Below, piece after piece: positions 17,543 to 26,605 of a stretch of 64,000 nucleotides of DNA. The translations under genes were made by a program, and so were the position numbers. Every line of letters begins with the position of its first letter. Positions within the stretch are counted from its first letter, which is position 1. Under the pieces are notes generated by a model. It saw only the letters and a list, made by a program, of their open reading frames with translations. It did no database searches and was not told where the DNA came from. Origin of the DNA: Candidatus Protochlamydia naegleriophila (GTDB taxonomy: Bacteria > Chlamydiota > Chlamydiia > Chlamydiales > Parachlamydiaceae); contig NZ_LN879502.1 in the NCBI RefSeq assembly GCF_001499655.1, positions 62,001 to 126,000 on the forward strand, read 5' to 3'.

Positions 17543-18250
17543 ATGGAAAATCCGTTGATCTCTATTCCTTGCGTCATCACGAAGATCAATCAGGCGATTG
17601 CCTATTGCGTGGGCGGCAAGCAACGCCCCGTCTTTTTTGATATTGCCAAGGACTACCCAGAGCTGCTTGCCATTCAAGACAATTACAGTATTATCAAGGA
17701 AGAATTAGAGGGAGTGCTTAAGACCGATACCAAGATCCCCTGCTTTCATGAAATCGATACGACCCAAACGTTTATTTCCGCCAATCAGCCGAATAAGAAT
17801 TGGCGCATGTTCGAGCTCTATTGCTATGGACAAAAGCCCGAAGCCAATCGCAGATTATGCCCCAAGACGTGCGCCATCCTAGATAAAATCCCCTCCATTC
17901 AACATGCCGTTTTTTCGATTCTAGAGCCGGGCAAGTCTATCCCCTTTCATATGGGGCCTTACATGGGCATTTTACGCTATCATTTGGGACTCATCGTACC
18001 TCAGGTAAATCCGCCCTACCTACACGTCAAAGACAAGTACTATACATGGAAAGAAGGGGAAAGCGTCTTGTTCGACGATACGTGGATCCATCAAGTCATC
18101 AACGACAGTCCAAGTATCCGCGTCGTTTTATTCATCGATGTGAAGCGGAAGCTTCCTTTCCCTATGAATATCATGAATAGCCTCTTACTTAAAACCCTTG
18201 CGACCCGCTATGGCAAATCGGTCATGGAAAAGCTTGACTGGCAACACTAA
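17543..18250 (+). CDS. aspartyl/asparaginyl beta-hydroxylase family protein (LpxO-like)
   Basis: The 235-residue protein resembles Fe(II)/2-oxoglutarate-dependent hydroxylases of the Asp/Asn hydroxylase family. The two iron histidines are likely in IPFHMGPY and TWIHQVIN, and RVVLFIDV supplies the arginine expected to hold 2-oxoglutarate. Bacterial relatives hydroxylate lipid A acyl chains (LpxO) or peptides; which applies here is unknown. GAGGAG six bases before ATG 17543 supports the start. Placement after an epimerase hints at envelope glycolipid work, but that is inference. Confidence 0.8.
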   Translation: MENPLISIPCVITKINQAIAYCVGGKQRPVFFDIAKDYPELLAIQDNYSIIKEELEGVLKTDTKIPCFHEIDTTQTFISANQPNKNWRMFELYCYGQKPEANRRLCPKTCAILDKIPSIQHAVFSILEPGKSIPFHMGPYMGILRYHLGLIVPQVNPPYLHVKDKYYTWKEGESVLFDDTWIHQVINDSPSIRVVLFIDVKRKLPFPMNIMNSLLLKTLATRYGKSVMEKLDWQH

Positions 18251-18603
18251 GGGTTTAAACCTTTACCCTGAAAACCTGATTCTTTCTATTCAAGTCCCTT
18301 GGCTCTCAGTTAACATTTATAAAGTAAACTGAACGCGTGTTATAGGCCTTTAGGCCGAATGAGCCATTTTCGATTAGCCAGAAGACTTTAAAATGCTGTG
18401 AGGAAAGCTTTTTTAGTCTTGCCTATCATTGTTCTTCGGTCTCCTCTTCTTGTTATTTTCGTCTCTTTCATTAGATCCTTATCTTTGCAAACCTTGAAGG
18501 GATAAAGAGCTTTTGAATTATCTTCAAATTAAAAGACGCTGGATGTAGTGTACAGACACACTTAGTGTGATGATTAACTTTACATTCTATCAGTGGGGGT
18601 TAT
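18251..18603. other. gap without a gene
   Basis: About 350 bases with stops in all frames. GGGTTTAAACCTTTACCC near 18250-18268 is a weak palindrome just after the hydroxylase gene and could help end its transcript. I see nothing else of note. Confidence 0.4.
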
Positions 18604-19083
18604 ATGCATATTGAGTACAATTCTTATTATAATAGACCAGTACTTGTCATTGAACCTTGCCGCACAATGTTTGATTATTATGTTTATAAGACGAGGAAAG
18701 CGATCATTAATGACATGACGACTCTGATGTTTAATGCCATCCAAGCTTTATCCGTTAACGAGCTGTCTCCTCAAGGCATAAGTACAAAGCTTGTAGAACA
18801 TTACCACTCGATAAAAAAATGCACGATTAAAGTGAAAAAAGAACGACAGGCCCGCTTTATTGCACTCGTCATCGATCAGGTTAAGCAGGAGCTGTATGCT
18901 CCAGTACCATCACACAAACGAAGAGAAATTTTAGATGGAATGGAAACATACGGCTTAAAATGGATCGAGTGTGTTGGATTGGGAGCAGCCAATCAGTTAT
19001 TTCACTATTTAGACGCTAGCGATTCTAAATTAGTAGACGAAATGATTGCAGATGCAGAAAAGAGGCACAGAGGATTCTTATGA
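18604..19083 (+). CDS. hypothetical protein
   Basis: A 159-residue protein that begins MHIEYNSYYNRPVLVIEPCR. A strong ribosome site (GGGGG four bases upstream) supports the start. It is mostly helical and basic in the middle (KKCTIKVKKERQARF), with an acidic C-terminal helix (DSKLVDEMIADAEKRHR). There is no signal peptide or membrane segment. I recognise no family, and neighbours on both sides are unrelated. Confidence 0.65.
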   Translation: MHIEYNSYYNRPVLVIEPCRTMFDYYVYKTRKAIINDMTTLMFNAIQALSVNELSPQGISTKLVEHYHSIKKCTIKVKKERQARFIALVIDQVKQELYAPVPSHKRREILDGMETYGLKWIECVGLGAANQLFHYLDASDSKLVDEMIADAEKRHRGFL

Positions 19084-19342
19084 TCCAAAAGATGTAAGTC
19101 ATGGCATTGACTTTGATCGTTATCGGGTAATTTAAGCTGTTTATTATTAATTACATGTGGTTGATTTAAGGCGGATTTGATGGTGGGGTGTTAAGGTCGT
19201 AATTCATCTTTAGATATTGGGTGCAGCCATTTCCCTGTATGTCACGTGCATTTTTTTATTTTTTTATTTTCCCTATTCGATTAATTTGCCATATCAGTAA
19301 AGATAAAAAATCAGAAGAAGCCAATTGAGGAGACCGATTACC

Positions 19343-19981
19343 ATGCACCGCTTAACATTTTGGCTGGTATGCACCGCGATTTTAGTTTTAACCAGCTGCC
19401 AGACAAAAACGGTAGGAGACGGTCCCTGGGTCAAAAAAATTGATTCAGAAGAGCTGTCCAAGATTGTAATCAGTTTTTCTGCCAAAATGAAAATTGACAA
19501 GCATCTAGAGCTTGAGGATTCATGGGCGGCCTACGACGACTACATCAAAAAGCTATGCTTACAGTATTCCTCCCAGCGCTTACTGACCGTTTATGATGCT
19601 CGTCTACTAATGGTAGAATTGGTAGAGGAATTGCTTTATCGCATCAATAATCACTCTTTGATTAGTTTTGAATTGGAACACTTTCCATTCACAGCTGACG
19701 ACTTAGACGTCAAAATCAATTTCGAAAGTTTTTATGGGCGTTACATTGACGAGCAGTATGTTGGTTTAGCGTGGCTGCAAGCAGGATGCGTTCACTTCTA
19801 TGCGTTCGACCGAAAAGATCAAAGCATCGACTGGTCTCATGATCGCTTTGAACCCTACACAAAAAGCCGTGAGTTAGCCTTAATTAAGCGAGAAGTCGAT
19901 CTTCCATTTACAGATGTGAAAGACGCTCCGTTAAGAGGCTTTAATTATAATTCTGGCGAAAGATATTTCAATACTCAATAG
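19343..19981 (+). CDS. putative lipoprotein of unknown function
   Basis: The protein of 212 residues starts MHRLTFWLVCTAILVLTSCQ, a short signal sequence ending in the lipobox LTSC, so the cysteine should be lipidated and the protein exported. The mature part has no recognised domain. ATG 19343 is preferred over the upstream TTG 19325 because the signal then has the usual length and GAGGAG lies ten bases before it. A strong hairpin follows the stop. It appears monocistronic. Confidence 0.75.
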   Translation: MHRLTFWLVCTAILVLTSCQTKTVGDGPWVKKIDSEELSKIVISFSAKMKIDKHLELEDSWAAYDDYIKKLCLQYSSQRLLTVYDARLLMVELVEELLYRINNHSLISFELEHFPFTADDLDVKINFESFYGRYIDEQYVGLAWLQAGCVHFYAFDRKDQSIDWSHDRFEPYTKSRELALIKREVDLPFTDVKDAPLRGFNYNSGERYFNTQ

Positions 19982-19993
19982 TCCTTCGTTTCT

Positions 19994-20025
19994 ATCACGT
20001 CATTGCTTGCACTCGATGACGTGAT
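19994..20025. terminator. bidirectional hairpin between convergent genes
   Basis: ATCACGTCAT (19994-20003) pairs perfectly with ATGACGTGAT (20016-20025). A second inverted repeat, AAAGCCC with GGGCTTT around a T-rich loop (about 20032-20060), overlaps the end of nnr. Together they separate the convergent lipoprotein and nnr transcripts. Confidence 0.7.
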
Positions 20026-20046
20026 CCGTAAAAGCCCCTACTTTTT

Positions 20047-21549
20047 TTAAGCAGGGCTTTCCTCAAGTAGAGAATAGGCATCATTCAAATGGGCTATGAG
20101 ATCGCTTGCGATGAGCCCTCGCCTTGTTCCCCTTTCTTTTGCTGTGCAATCTCCTGCGAGTCCATGCAGATAAACGCCTAGTGCTGCAGCTTCGCGGCCA
20201 TTTAATCCCTGCGAGAGAAAAGAGGCGATCATGCCTGTTAAAACGTCTCCACTGCCTGCTGTTGCCATGCCAGGATTGCCAGTCGGATTCACTAGTATCG
20301 GCTTGCCTGGATGAAAAATAAAGGTAGGGGCTCCTTTTAAGACAAGCGTGATAGCATGCTGCTCTGCAAATTGCTGACAGGTTTGTAAAAGCGATTCGTT
20401 TAGGTTTAAATGCGTCGCTTGATGAAGCAGTGTTTGCATTTCGCCTGTATGAGGTGTAAAAACGGTTTGGGGAGGCAGCTTAAAAGGCTCTTCGGCAAAA
20501 ACTATAAGGGCGTCTGCATCAATGACACAGGGCTTTACAAGGCTACGCAGGGTGGATTGTAAGAGCTTATTAATGGCTTCTGATCTTCCAAGTCCAGGTC
20601 CAACAAAGATAGCGCTTCCTTTTTGGAGCCATTGTAAGATGGTATCTGGATCATCGACCGAATAGGGGACTTTAATAAGTTCATAAGGGCTATTAGCAAG
20701 CTCTGCTTCCATTCCTTTAGGATGGAGGAGGCGTACTATTCCACTTCCCGTTCGTAGGGCAGCCAAGCTGGATAAAAGGGCGGCACCTGGCATAGAAGGC
20801 GATCCTGCGAGTCCTATGACATAACCTGCCTGATACTTGTGGCGATTGCGCTTTAAGGGAGGGAGTAGTCTCTTGATGAAAGGAGATGTCATGAGAATAA
20901 AGTCGCCCATTTCTGCGTCGCTGATCGCTTGAGGAAGGCCAAAATCGACAAAGCGAAGCTTGCCGACTACATTCCATCCATCGCGCAGGAAAAAACCGGA
21001 CTTGGGATGGCCAAGAAAGAGGGTTTGGGTGGCTCGGATGACGGCTCCTTCTATTTCTCCGGTAGAGCCATTTAGGCCAGAGGGAATATCGATGGCTAAA
21101 ATGGGGCATAGGCTCGCATTAGCCTGCTCGATTAAGGAGGCGTAAGGCTCCCTGACTGCCCCTTTGAAGCCCGTGCCAAATAATCCATCGATGAGCAGAG
21201 TTCCTGGTTGGCAAACGAGCTGTTTTTCGATCTTTCCGCCACGATCAAGAAAGTGCTTGCCATTTTGCTGGCACAGGGGTGAGCAGTGACTAAGCTCGTC
21301 TAACTGGACAGCAGAGACGCTATAGCCTTTTTCAAGCAAATAGCGGCCTGCAACAAATGCGTCGCCCCCGTTGTTGCCTTTGCCAGATAGAAGAATGAGA
21401 TGATCGATAGAGGGATATGTTTGAACAAAGTCTTGAATGGCCAAAGAAATGCCGTAGCCCGCTTTTTCCATAAAGTCATGCTCGGAATGTCCTTGTTGGT
21501 AAGCTTCGGCTTCTAACTGGGACATTGCTTTGGCGGTAAAGACTTTCAT
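20047..21549 (-). CDS. nnr: bifunctional NAD(P)HX epimerase/dehydratase
   Basis: The 500-residue repair enzyme has two domains. The N-terminal YjeF domain (about 1-215) is the NAD(P)HX epimerase, with SGKGNNGGDAFVAGRYL and the GTGFKG loop. The C-terminal ribokinase-like domain (about 230-495) is the ADP-dependent dehydratase, with VGPGLGRS, FTPHTGEM and the GNPGMATAGSGDVLTGM nucleotide-binding motif. Together they restore damaged hydrated NADH and NADPH. Length matches bifunctional family members. Only four bases separate it from gpsA upstream, so the two are likely co-transcribed. Confidence 0.94.
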   Translation of the reverse strand: MKVFTAKAMSQLEAEAYQQGHSEHDFMEKAGYGISLAIQDFVQTYPSIDHLILLSGKGNNGGDAFVAGRYLLEKGYSVSAVQLDELSHCSPLCQQNGKHFLDRGGKIEKQLVCQPGTLLIDGLFGTGFKGAVREPYASLIEQANASLCPILAIDIPSGLNGSTGEIEGAVIRATQTLFLGHPKSGFFLRDGWNVVGKLRFVDFGLPQAISDAEMGDFILMTSPFIKRLLPPLKRNRHKYQAGYVIGLAGSPSMPGAALLSSLAALRTGSGIVRLLHPKGMEAELANSPYELIKVPYSVDDPDTILQWLQKGSAIFVGPGLGRSEAINKLLQSTLRSLVKPCVIDADALIVFAEEPFKLPPQTVFTPHTGEMQTLLHQATHLNLNESLLQTCQQFAEQHAITLVLKGAPTFIFHPGKPILVNPTGNPGMATAGSGDVLTGMIASFLSQGLNGREAAALGVYLHGLAGDCTAKERGTRRGLIASDLIAHLNDAYSLLEESPA

Positions 21550-21553
21550 AAAC

Positions 21554-22555
21554 CTATAAATGTTCCTCTTTGATGGTTCTTTGCATTAAAGTGCTGACTG
21601 CATCGATTGGGCGAATGGCATTTTTAATGATATCGTAGACGGTTTCTGCGATTGGAATCATGACCTTATGCTGTTTGCTGAGCTGTAAAGCAGATATACA
21701 CGTATAGGCGCCTTCTACAACCATACCAATTCGTTTCTGAGCCTCTTCGCTTGTTAATCCTTGGGCTAACAGAGTGCCGAAGCGGAAGTTGCGGCTGATC
21801 GGCGAGCTGCATGTGACGCATAAATCACCCATACCTGCAAGTCCATTGATTGTTTCTGCCTTGCAGCCACAGGCCACGGCTAGTTTGCGGATTTCGTGCA
21901 ATCCTCTCGTCATCAAAGCGGCTTTAGAGCTGCACCCCAGCGATAAGCCATCTGAAATACCACAGGCAATTCCAATGATGTTTTTTAACGCTCCACCAAA
22001 AGCGACTCCTAAAACATCTGTATTCGGATAGATGCGAAAGGTTGGGGTCGTAAACGTGTCGCAGATTTCTTGAATAACTTCTGAGGTGTAACCTGTTCCT
22101 ACGACTGAGGTTGGCAGACCGCGGATAACTTCTTGAGCAAAACTTGGCCCGCTGACAAAGCCAATTAGGGGACGAAACTGCTCTCCTAAGACTTCAATCG
22201 CAACTTCTGGAAGGATGATGCCAGTGTCCTGTTCGATGCCTTTAGAAGTGATGATAATGGGGCAACTGGGAAGCCCAAGGGAGCGTACTTGTTCAAATAC
22301 AGAGCGCAATCCGGCAGATGTGACCGATTCAACAATCATGTCGACGCCGTGCAGGGCTTCGGCCATGTTTGTTGTAAATGTCATCTGTCCGGTTGACGTA
22401 TGTCCGGGCAAAAGAGGGTGTTGGCGAGTCCGATTTAAATGCTCTGCAAGTTCGGGCTTTGTGGTCCAGCAAACAAGTTCATATCCTTTTGAGGCCAATA
22501 ATGAAGCTAGGCAGTAGCCCCAAGCTCCCATTCCCAAGTATCCGATTTTTTTCAT
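21554..22555 (-). CDS. gpsA: glycerol-3-phosphate dehydrogenase [NAD(P)+]
   Basis: The 333-residue enzyme reduces dihydroxyacetone phosphate to sn-glycerol 3-phosphate for phospholipid synthesis. The N-terminal dinucleotide-binding motif is GYLGMGAWGYCLA; the substrate and catalytic region is GGALKNIIGIACGISDGLSL with the essential lysine, followed by MTRGLHEIRKLAVACG and GLAGMGDLCVTC. Length is standard. AAGGA six bases before the ATG fixes the start. It heads a two-gene unit with nnr. Confidence 0.96.
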   Translation of the reverse strand: MKKIGYLGMGAWGYCLASLLASKGYELVCWTTKPELAEHLNRTRQHPLLPGHTSTGQMTFTTNMAEALHGVDMIVESVTSAGLRSVFEQVRSLGLPSCPIIITSKGIEQDTGIILPEVAIEVLGEQFRPLIGFVSGPSFAQEVIRGLPTSVVGTGYTSEVIQEICDTFTTPTFRIYPNTDVLGVAFGGALKNIIGIACGISDGLSLGCSSKAALMTRGLHEIRKLAVACGCKAETINGLAGMGDLCVTCSSPISRNFRFGTLLAQGLTSEEAQKRIGMVVEGAYTCISALQLSKQHKVMIPIAETVYDIIKNAIRPIDAVSTLMQRTIKEEHL

Positions 22556-22656
22556 AGCATTCCTTAGCAGATAAACCCAAAGTTCAATTTTTTATATGCC
22601 GCATGGACATTTCATATTTAATTTATAGCAGTATCTAGGATTATACACAAAATACC

Positions 22657-22820
22657 TAGGGCGTGTCGTCAAATTCATCATGCCTATATTCAAAATTATT
22701 TCCTAGGCGGGTTGAAGCAAAAAACTGTAGGAAATACTTTATAATATTACCAAAGTTTTTGCTCCGACATGCCTGGAAAGAACGTGAATTTAGGCATGAT
22801 GAATTTGACGACACGCCCTA
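22657..22820. repeat. MITE-like element, family B copy 1
   Basis: A 164-bp element fills the gap upstream of gpsA. Its ends are inverted repeats identical for 30 bases, beginning TAGGGCGTGTCGTCAAATTC, with weaker matching for another 15 bases. There is no ORF inside. A shorter diverged relative lies at 35157-35255. Size, perfect ends and lack of coding capacity fit a non-autonomous transposable element. Confidence 0.8.
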
Positions 22821-22839
22821 AATGCGAGGCTAGCGAATT

Positions 22840-23559
22840 CTAAAGCGGATGATCGGATGAGTGTTTTAAGCGCTCCTCAAAAGCTTTTTGCCACCGCTCT
22901 GTTTGTGAAGGAGCATCGAGTGGTAAGATAGGCTCGCTTTGGAAAGGATCTTTTTTGCGTTTTTGCTTTTTAGGGGAAGGGGGCTTGGTTTCGGCTTTGG
23001 GTTTGCGCGGCTTTTCATTTTTGACTAATTCGAGGTAATGCGCTTCAAAAATGCGCGCATAATAGTCATGGGAAGACTCAACTGTCGCTTCAATCAGCGG
23101 TTCTGCGGGAGTCAAGGGCGTAACAAGTTTGGGGGCGATACGCCGCGTTGGGGGATTTTTGAGCTGCTTGAGCTTATTTTTATAGCTCTTGTTGAGCCAC
23201 GCCATAAAGTCTTCTACGCTTTCTGTATGAGCTTGGCGGCACCTTGCCTGCCAAGCAAGCTTTTTGTCGGATGTCACCACCGTTTCTTGCTCTGGATGCC
23301 GAGAATTTTTGAGCTCATCTAAGATAAATTCATCGGCTGTTTCTCCCTCGGCAGTGAATGAAATTTCAATGTGATCGAAGTGGGTACGCGTTCCCTCTCC
23401 CACTTGAAAGGTTCCATCAAAAACGATTGAAACGTCGATTCTGACAAGAGACGCTTTCTTATTGAGGTCGAGGATGATCTGTTCTCGGGAAGTTTGCAAA
23501 TGATCATGCGCATGCATCAGGCGGAATAGAAGGTTATATCCGTCGATGTAATAGTGCAT
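22840..23559 (-). CDS. NYN-domain (YacP-like) ribonuclease-fold protein
   Basis: The 239-residue protein starts MHYYIDGYNLLFRLM, the 'DGYN' signature of NYN/PIN-like nucleases. Further acidic positions sit in IVFDGTFQVGEG, TADEFILDEL and VVTSDKKLA, as in YacP/Rae1-type RNases that cut mRNA. The last 100 residues are basic and proline-rich (KPKAETKPPSPKKQKRKK), longer than in typical YacP and probably an RNA-binding tail. It starts three bases after the rdgB stop, with GAGG as ribosome site, so the two form an operon. Confidence 0.85.
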   Translation of the reverse strand: MHYYIDGYNLLFRLMHAHDHLQTSREQIILDLNKKASLVRIDVSIVFDGTFQVGEGTRTHFDHIEISFTAEGETADEFILDELKNSRHPEQETVVTSDKKLAWQARCRQAHTESVEDFMAWLNKSYKNKLKQLKNPPTRRIAPKLVTPLTPAEPLIEATVESSHDYYARIFEAHYLELVKNEKPRKPKAETKPPSPKKQKRKKDPFQSEPILPLDAPSQTERWQKAFEERLKHSSDHPL

Positions 23560-23562
23560 GTG

Positions 23563-24162
23563 TTAGCCTCTGAGATTTTCTAAAAAAGCAGCTAGTCGCT
23601 CAAAAGCCTTGCGTCTGTGAGAGATGCGATTTTTAATTGTTTCGTCTAGTTCTGCAAATGTTTTTTCATAGTCATTTTTAACAAAAAGAGAGTCGTAGCC
23701 GAAGCCATAACGACCTTTAGCTTCTGTGAGGATAAATCCTTCACAGACGCCTTGTACACACTTTTTTAATCCTGATGAATTGGCAACCGCTAGGCAGCAT
23801 TCATAGTAGGCAGAGCGATCTTCTTGCGTCGTTAAACGGGCCATTTCCTGCAGCAGCTTCTTCCGGTTGTCGGCATCGCAAGCCTCAGGCCCTGCATAGC
23901 GGCGAGAGTAGATGCCAGGCTGTCCTTGAAGGAAGGGAACGACCAAGCCCGAATCGTCGGCAATTGCCCATACATTGAGCTGTTTGGCAGCATGTTCTGC
24001 CTTTAATATGGCATTTTCCTTAAAGGTCTTCCCTGTTTCCACTGGCGCGATATAAGAGGGAAATTGGTGTAACGAAAGAATCTCTAAATGGGAAAACGGT
24101 TTGCACATCTCCCGAAATTCTCGGATTTTATGCAAATTAGTTGTCGCCAAAAGAATTTCCAT
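23563..24162 (-). CDS. rdgB: RdgB/HAM1 non-canonical purine NTP pyrophosphatase
   Basis: The 199-residue enzyme hydrolyses dITP, ITP and XTP to monophosphates and so keeps deaminated purines out of nucleic acids. Typical motifs are present: LLATTNLHKIREF at the N-terminus, TFKENAILKAEHAA, the catalytic aspartate in AIADDSGLVV, GIYSRRYAG, and the C-terminal ISHRRKAF. GYDSLF matches the 'GFGYDPLF' box with serine for proline, a mild change. It is the first gene of a pair with the NYN protein. Confidence 0.93.
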   Translation of the reverse strand: MEILLATTNLHKIREFREMCKPFSHLEILSLHQFPSYIAPVETGKTFKENAILKAEHAAKQLNVWAIADDSGLVVPFLQGQPGIYSRRYAGPEACDADNRKKLLQEMARLTTQEDRSAYYECCLAVANSSGLKKCVQGVCEGFILTEAKGRYGFGYDSLFVKNDYEKTFAELDETIKNRISHRRKAFERLAAFLENLRG

Positions 24163-24383
24163 AGGAATCCATTTTATTAACTTAGTACTTTGTGAGGATC
24201 TGTCTGAAATGCCAGTAGAGCTTTCAAAGCCTTAGTTTTTGTTTATCTGAGAGATATTCACTCTTACGTTGAATATGGACTCAACTTAATGGGTGCAAGA
24301 ATATAGTGACTTCATACATTAATGTAAAATTTTTAAAAATGATTATACGCAAAAATGTAAAAAAATAGGCCTATAGGAAGCTA

Positions 24384-24418
24384 TTCGATGCCACTTCCGC
24401 TTAGAAAGTGACATCGAA
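24384..24418. terminator. hairpin downstream of greA
   Basis: TTCGATG and CACTT pair with AAGTG and CATCGAA, broken by one C/A mismatch, around a nine-base loop. It lies 16 bases past the greA stop. There is no immediate U-tract on the minus strand, so it could be a terminator or a 3'-stabilising structure. Confidence 0.5.
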
Positions 24419-24433
24419 GCTTTTACTGAATGT

Positions 24434-26605
24434 TTAATTCAAAAAGCTGCTTAAAGAGAGGATCTGAAATTCTTCGTCTTTGAACTGAAAGGATTCACCC
24501 TTCTTTTTTCCTACCATCGCTTGGGCCAGTTTGGAATTCAAGGATAGAATGTTTTTCTCTGGATCGGCATCCCAAGGCCCTAAAATAGAGTATTGAGTAC
24601 GTTGCCCTTGGTTATCCACCACATCGATTACGCTACCAATTCCCACTTCATCTAAGAGGATGTCGTCAGGCGTGATAATGCGTGCACGGCCAAGCTGATC
24701 TGATAGTGTTTTTAATTCAGATTGCAATCTTGCGCGTCTTTCTTGCGCAAATTTAAATTCAGAATTTTCACGTAAGTCTCCCAATGCACGAGCGGCTTCA
24801 ATTTCGCGTGCATTTTCTACAACTTCAACAGTTCCAATTTGGCGAATGCGATCTTGAATCTTCAAGTATCCTTGTTCTGTCGTCCAGATTTCATCTTCGT
24901 CAGAAGACGAGTGCCCTTTACGCCCTTTTGGAGATGCTAAAGAAGGATGCACGACTTCGGCTAATGAACGCAAAATTTTCATGTCATGGTCGCTGAGGGA
25001 CTGGCACTTAGATGCCAACAATAAAAATTCTTTTGTAAATTCCAGAGAAGTTCCTTGGAGGAGCTGGCGGACTAATGCGTAGCGCTTGCTTGAAAGCATG
25101 CTATACATTTTCTTCCAGAGCTCTCGATAATCTGGTTGATTCTCTAAAGAGCGGAAAAGGATGAAAAAGGCCTCAAAGAAATGCTCTAACCCTTCTTTAT
25201 TTTGATAAGGAAGATCTTCATCCGTTGAGGCAATCAGTTTCTGGAAGTACCACACAAACATTTCTGGATAAGCGGCAGGATTTGCTAGGAGCTCTTTTAA
25301 CTTTGTTTCAAGAGATTTGATGGTGGCTGGTTGATTGAGTTCTTTGAGAAGGTAGTCACGCAGCTGTGCCTGTGATAAAGAGAAGAGCAGCGACAAGAAA
25401 ATTGAAGGCCAATCTTTTCTATATTCTTTGACTGCAATTAAGGCACGTTTCTTGAATGCAATGATTTCGATGTCTTGGATGACTCTTTCAATGGCTAGGT
25501 TGCTTTGAACAAGCTGGCTAATATGGCTTTCGGAGGGCTCATAACCAAAAAATTGTTCGAGTAGCAAATGGATTTGAAGCTGCTGGTCTTCGCTCAATCC
25601 TGGTGTTTCTAACAGATTTATGAGCCTGGTCTGAAGAGTATTTTTTGTAGTTGCGTTTTTGAGGGCACCTGCTGTATCTCTGACGAAACTGTAGGTCGTT
25701 TGAATGATTTCGCTTGCATCTGTTTTATTATGCATCGCGTTCTTTAAGCGCTCTTCGGTCGACAATTCTGCTTTTCTTAAATGGAATGGCTCTTTTAAAT
25801 GATCTGGTGTTTCGATGAGAGGATCTTTTTTAATTTTTGCTCTAGCTCCTTGCCACCATTTCGTCCAATCTTTTTCTGGAATTACAAGCTCACTGAGCTC
25901 ATCTTTGATTTCGGCGGCTGTTCTCGGTCCGATATCGTGCAAAAGAAGCTTGATCAATCCAACAGGATCTTCTCGTCCTTCTCTTTCCAAACGATCAGGA
26001 TCTGCAAAACGGCGGGCTAAGAAGTGATTGGTTGAGAGGGGGATGAGGGTCTTAAAGGCATTGGCAAAAGAGAGATCTTTACGCCCGGAGACATTTTCAA
26101 ATTCGATTACTAGGTGTTCGCGAACAAAAGAGACTTCCATGATCTCTCCTGTGCCCCACCCACCAACGTGGAAGACCATATTCCCTTTGGCCATATGCGC
26201 CACTAAGTCGTATTTGGAGAGGGCTCCTTGGAATTGATCCTTATTGCGCAAGCCGGCCAGCTTTAAGCGTTCATTGAACTTCGCTTCATGGCCATGATGC
26301 TTTTGTAGAATTTCAATAGCCAAATCGACTAAAGCCGGGCTGTTTGTCGTTTGAAGATCGATCAGTAATCGAAGGATCTCATAAGATTGTGCAGGATCGG
26401 CAATTGTCTTCCATAAAGGAAGGGCCGTTTCAATAATTTGTCCAAAATGTTTTGCTAAATCCGAGGACTTAATCGCTTTTAAAAGCTGACTAAATTCTTC
26501 AGTATCTACTGTGTCGCTGGTGCAATACTCTTCCCATAATACGAGAAATTTGTGAAAATCTCGATTATTGATTTGCGTCAGAAACTCCTTCAAATAGCCC
26601 ATCAT
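24434..26605 (-). CDS. greA: transcription elongation factor GreA with large N-terminal extension
   Basis: The protein is about 723 residues, against about 158 for ordinary GreA. The C-terminal 165 residues are a full GreA: a coiled-coil domain with the acidic tip ARALGDLRENSEFKFAQERR, which reaches the RNA polymerase active site, and a globular C-terminus (GIGSVIDVVD...NSKLAQAMVGKKKGE). The first 550 residues are mostly helical and include a small beta segment (GNMVFHVGGWGTGEIMEV). The same extended GreA is known in Chlamydia. The extension's role is not established. The start is ambiguous among closely spaced TTG and ATG codons; ATG 26605 has AAGG four bases upstream. Confidence 0.95.
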   Translation of the reverse strand: MMGYLKEFLTQINNRDFHKFLVLWEEYCTSDTVDTEEFSQLLKAIKSSDLAKHFGQIIETALPLWKTIADPAQSYEILRLLIDLQTTNSPALVDLAIEILQKHHGHEAKFNERLKLAGLRNKDQFQGALSKYDLVAHMAKGNMVFHVGGWGTGEIMEVSFVREHLVIEFENVSGRKDLSFANAFKTLIPLSTNHFLARRFADPDRLEREGREDPVGLIKLLLHDIGPRTAAEIKDELSELVIPEKDWTKWWQGARAKIKKDPLIETPDHLKEPFHLRKAELSTEERLKNAMHNKTDASEIIQTTYSFVRDTAGALKNATTKNTLQTRLINLLETPGLSEDQQLQIHLLLEQFFGYEPSESHISQLVQSNLAIERVIQDIEIIAFKKRALIAVKEYRKDWPSIFLSLLFSLSQAQLRDYLLKELNQPATIKSLETKLKELLANPAAYPEMFVWYFQKLIASTDEDLPYQNKEGLEHFFEAFFILFRSLENQPDYRELWKKMYSMLSSKRYALVRQLLQGTSLEFTKEFLLLASKCQSLSDHDMKILRSLAEVVHPSLASPKGRKGHSSSDEDEIWTTEQGYLKIQDRIRQIGTVEVVENAREIEAARALGDLRENSEFKFAQERRARLQSELKTLSDQLGRARIITPDDILLDEVGIGSVIDVVDNQGQRTQYSILGPWDADPEKNILSLNSKLAQAMVGKKKGESFQFKDEEFQILSLSSFLN

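Noticed and set aside
22657-22820. Family B palindrome as a simple terminator or attenuator
   Set aside because: It is 164 bp with 30-base perfect ends, has no U-tract, and a relative sits at an unrelated locus, which fits a mobile repeat better.
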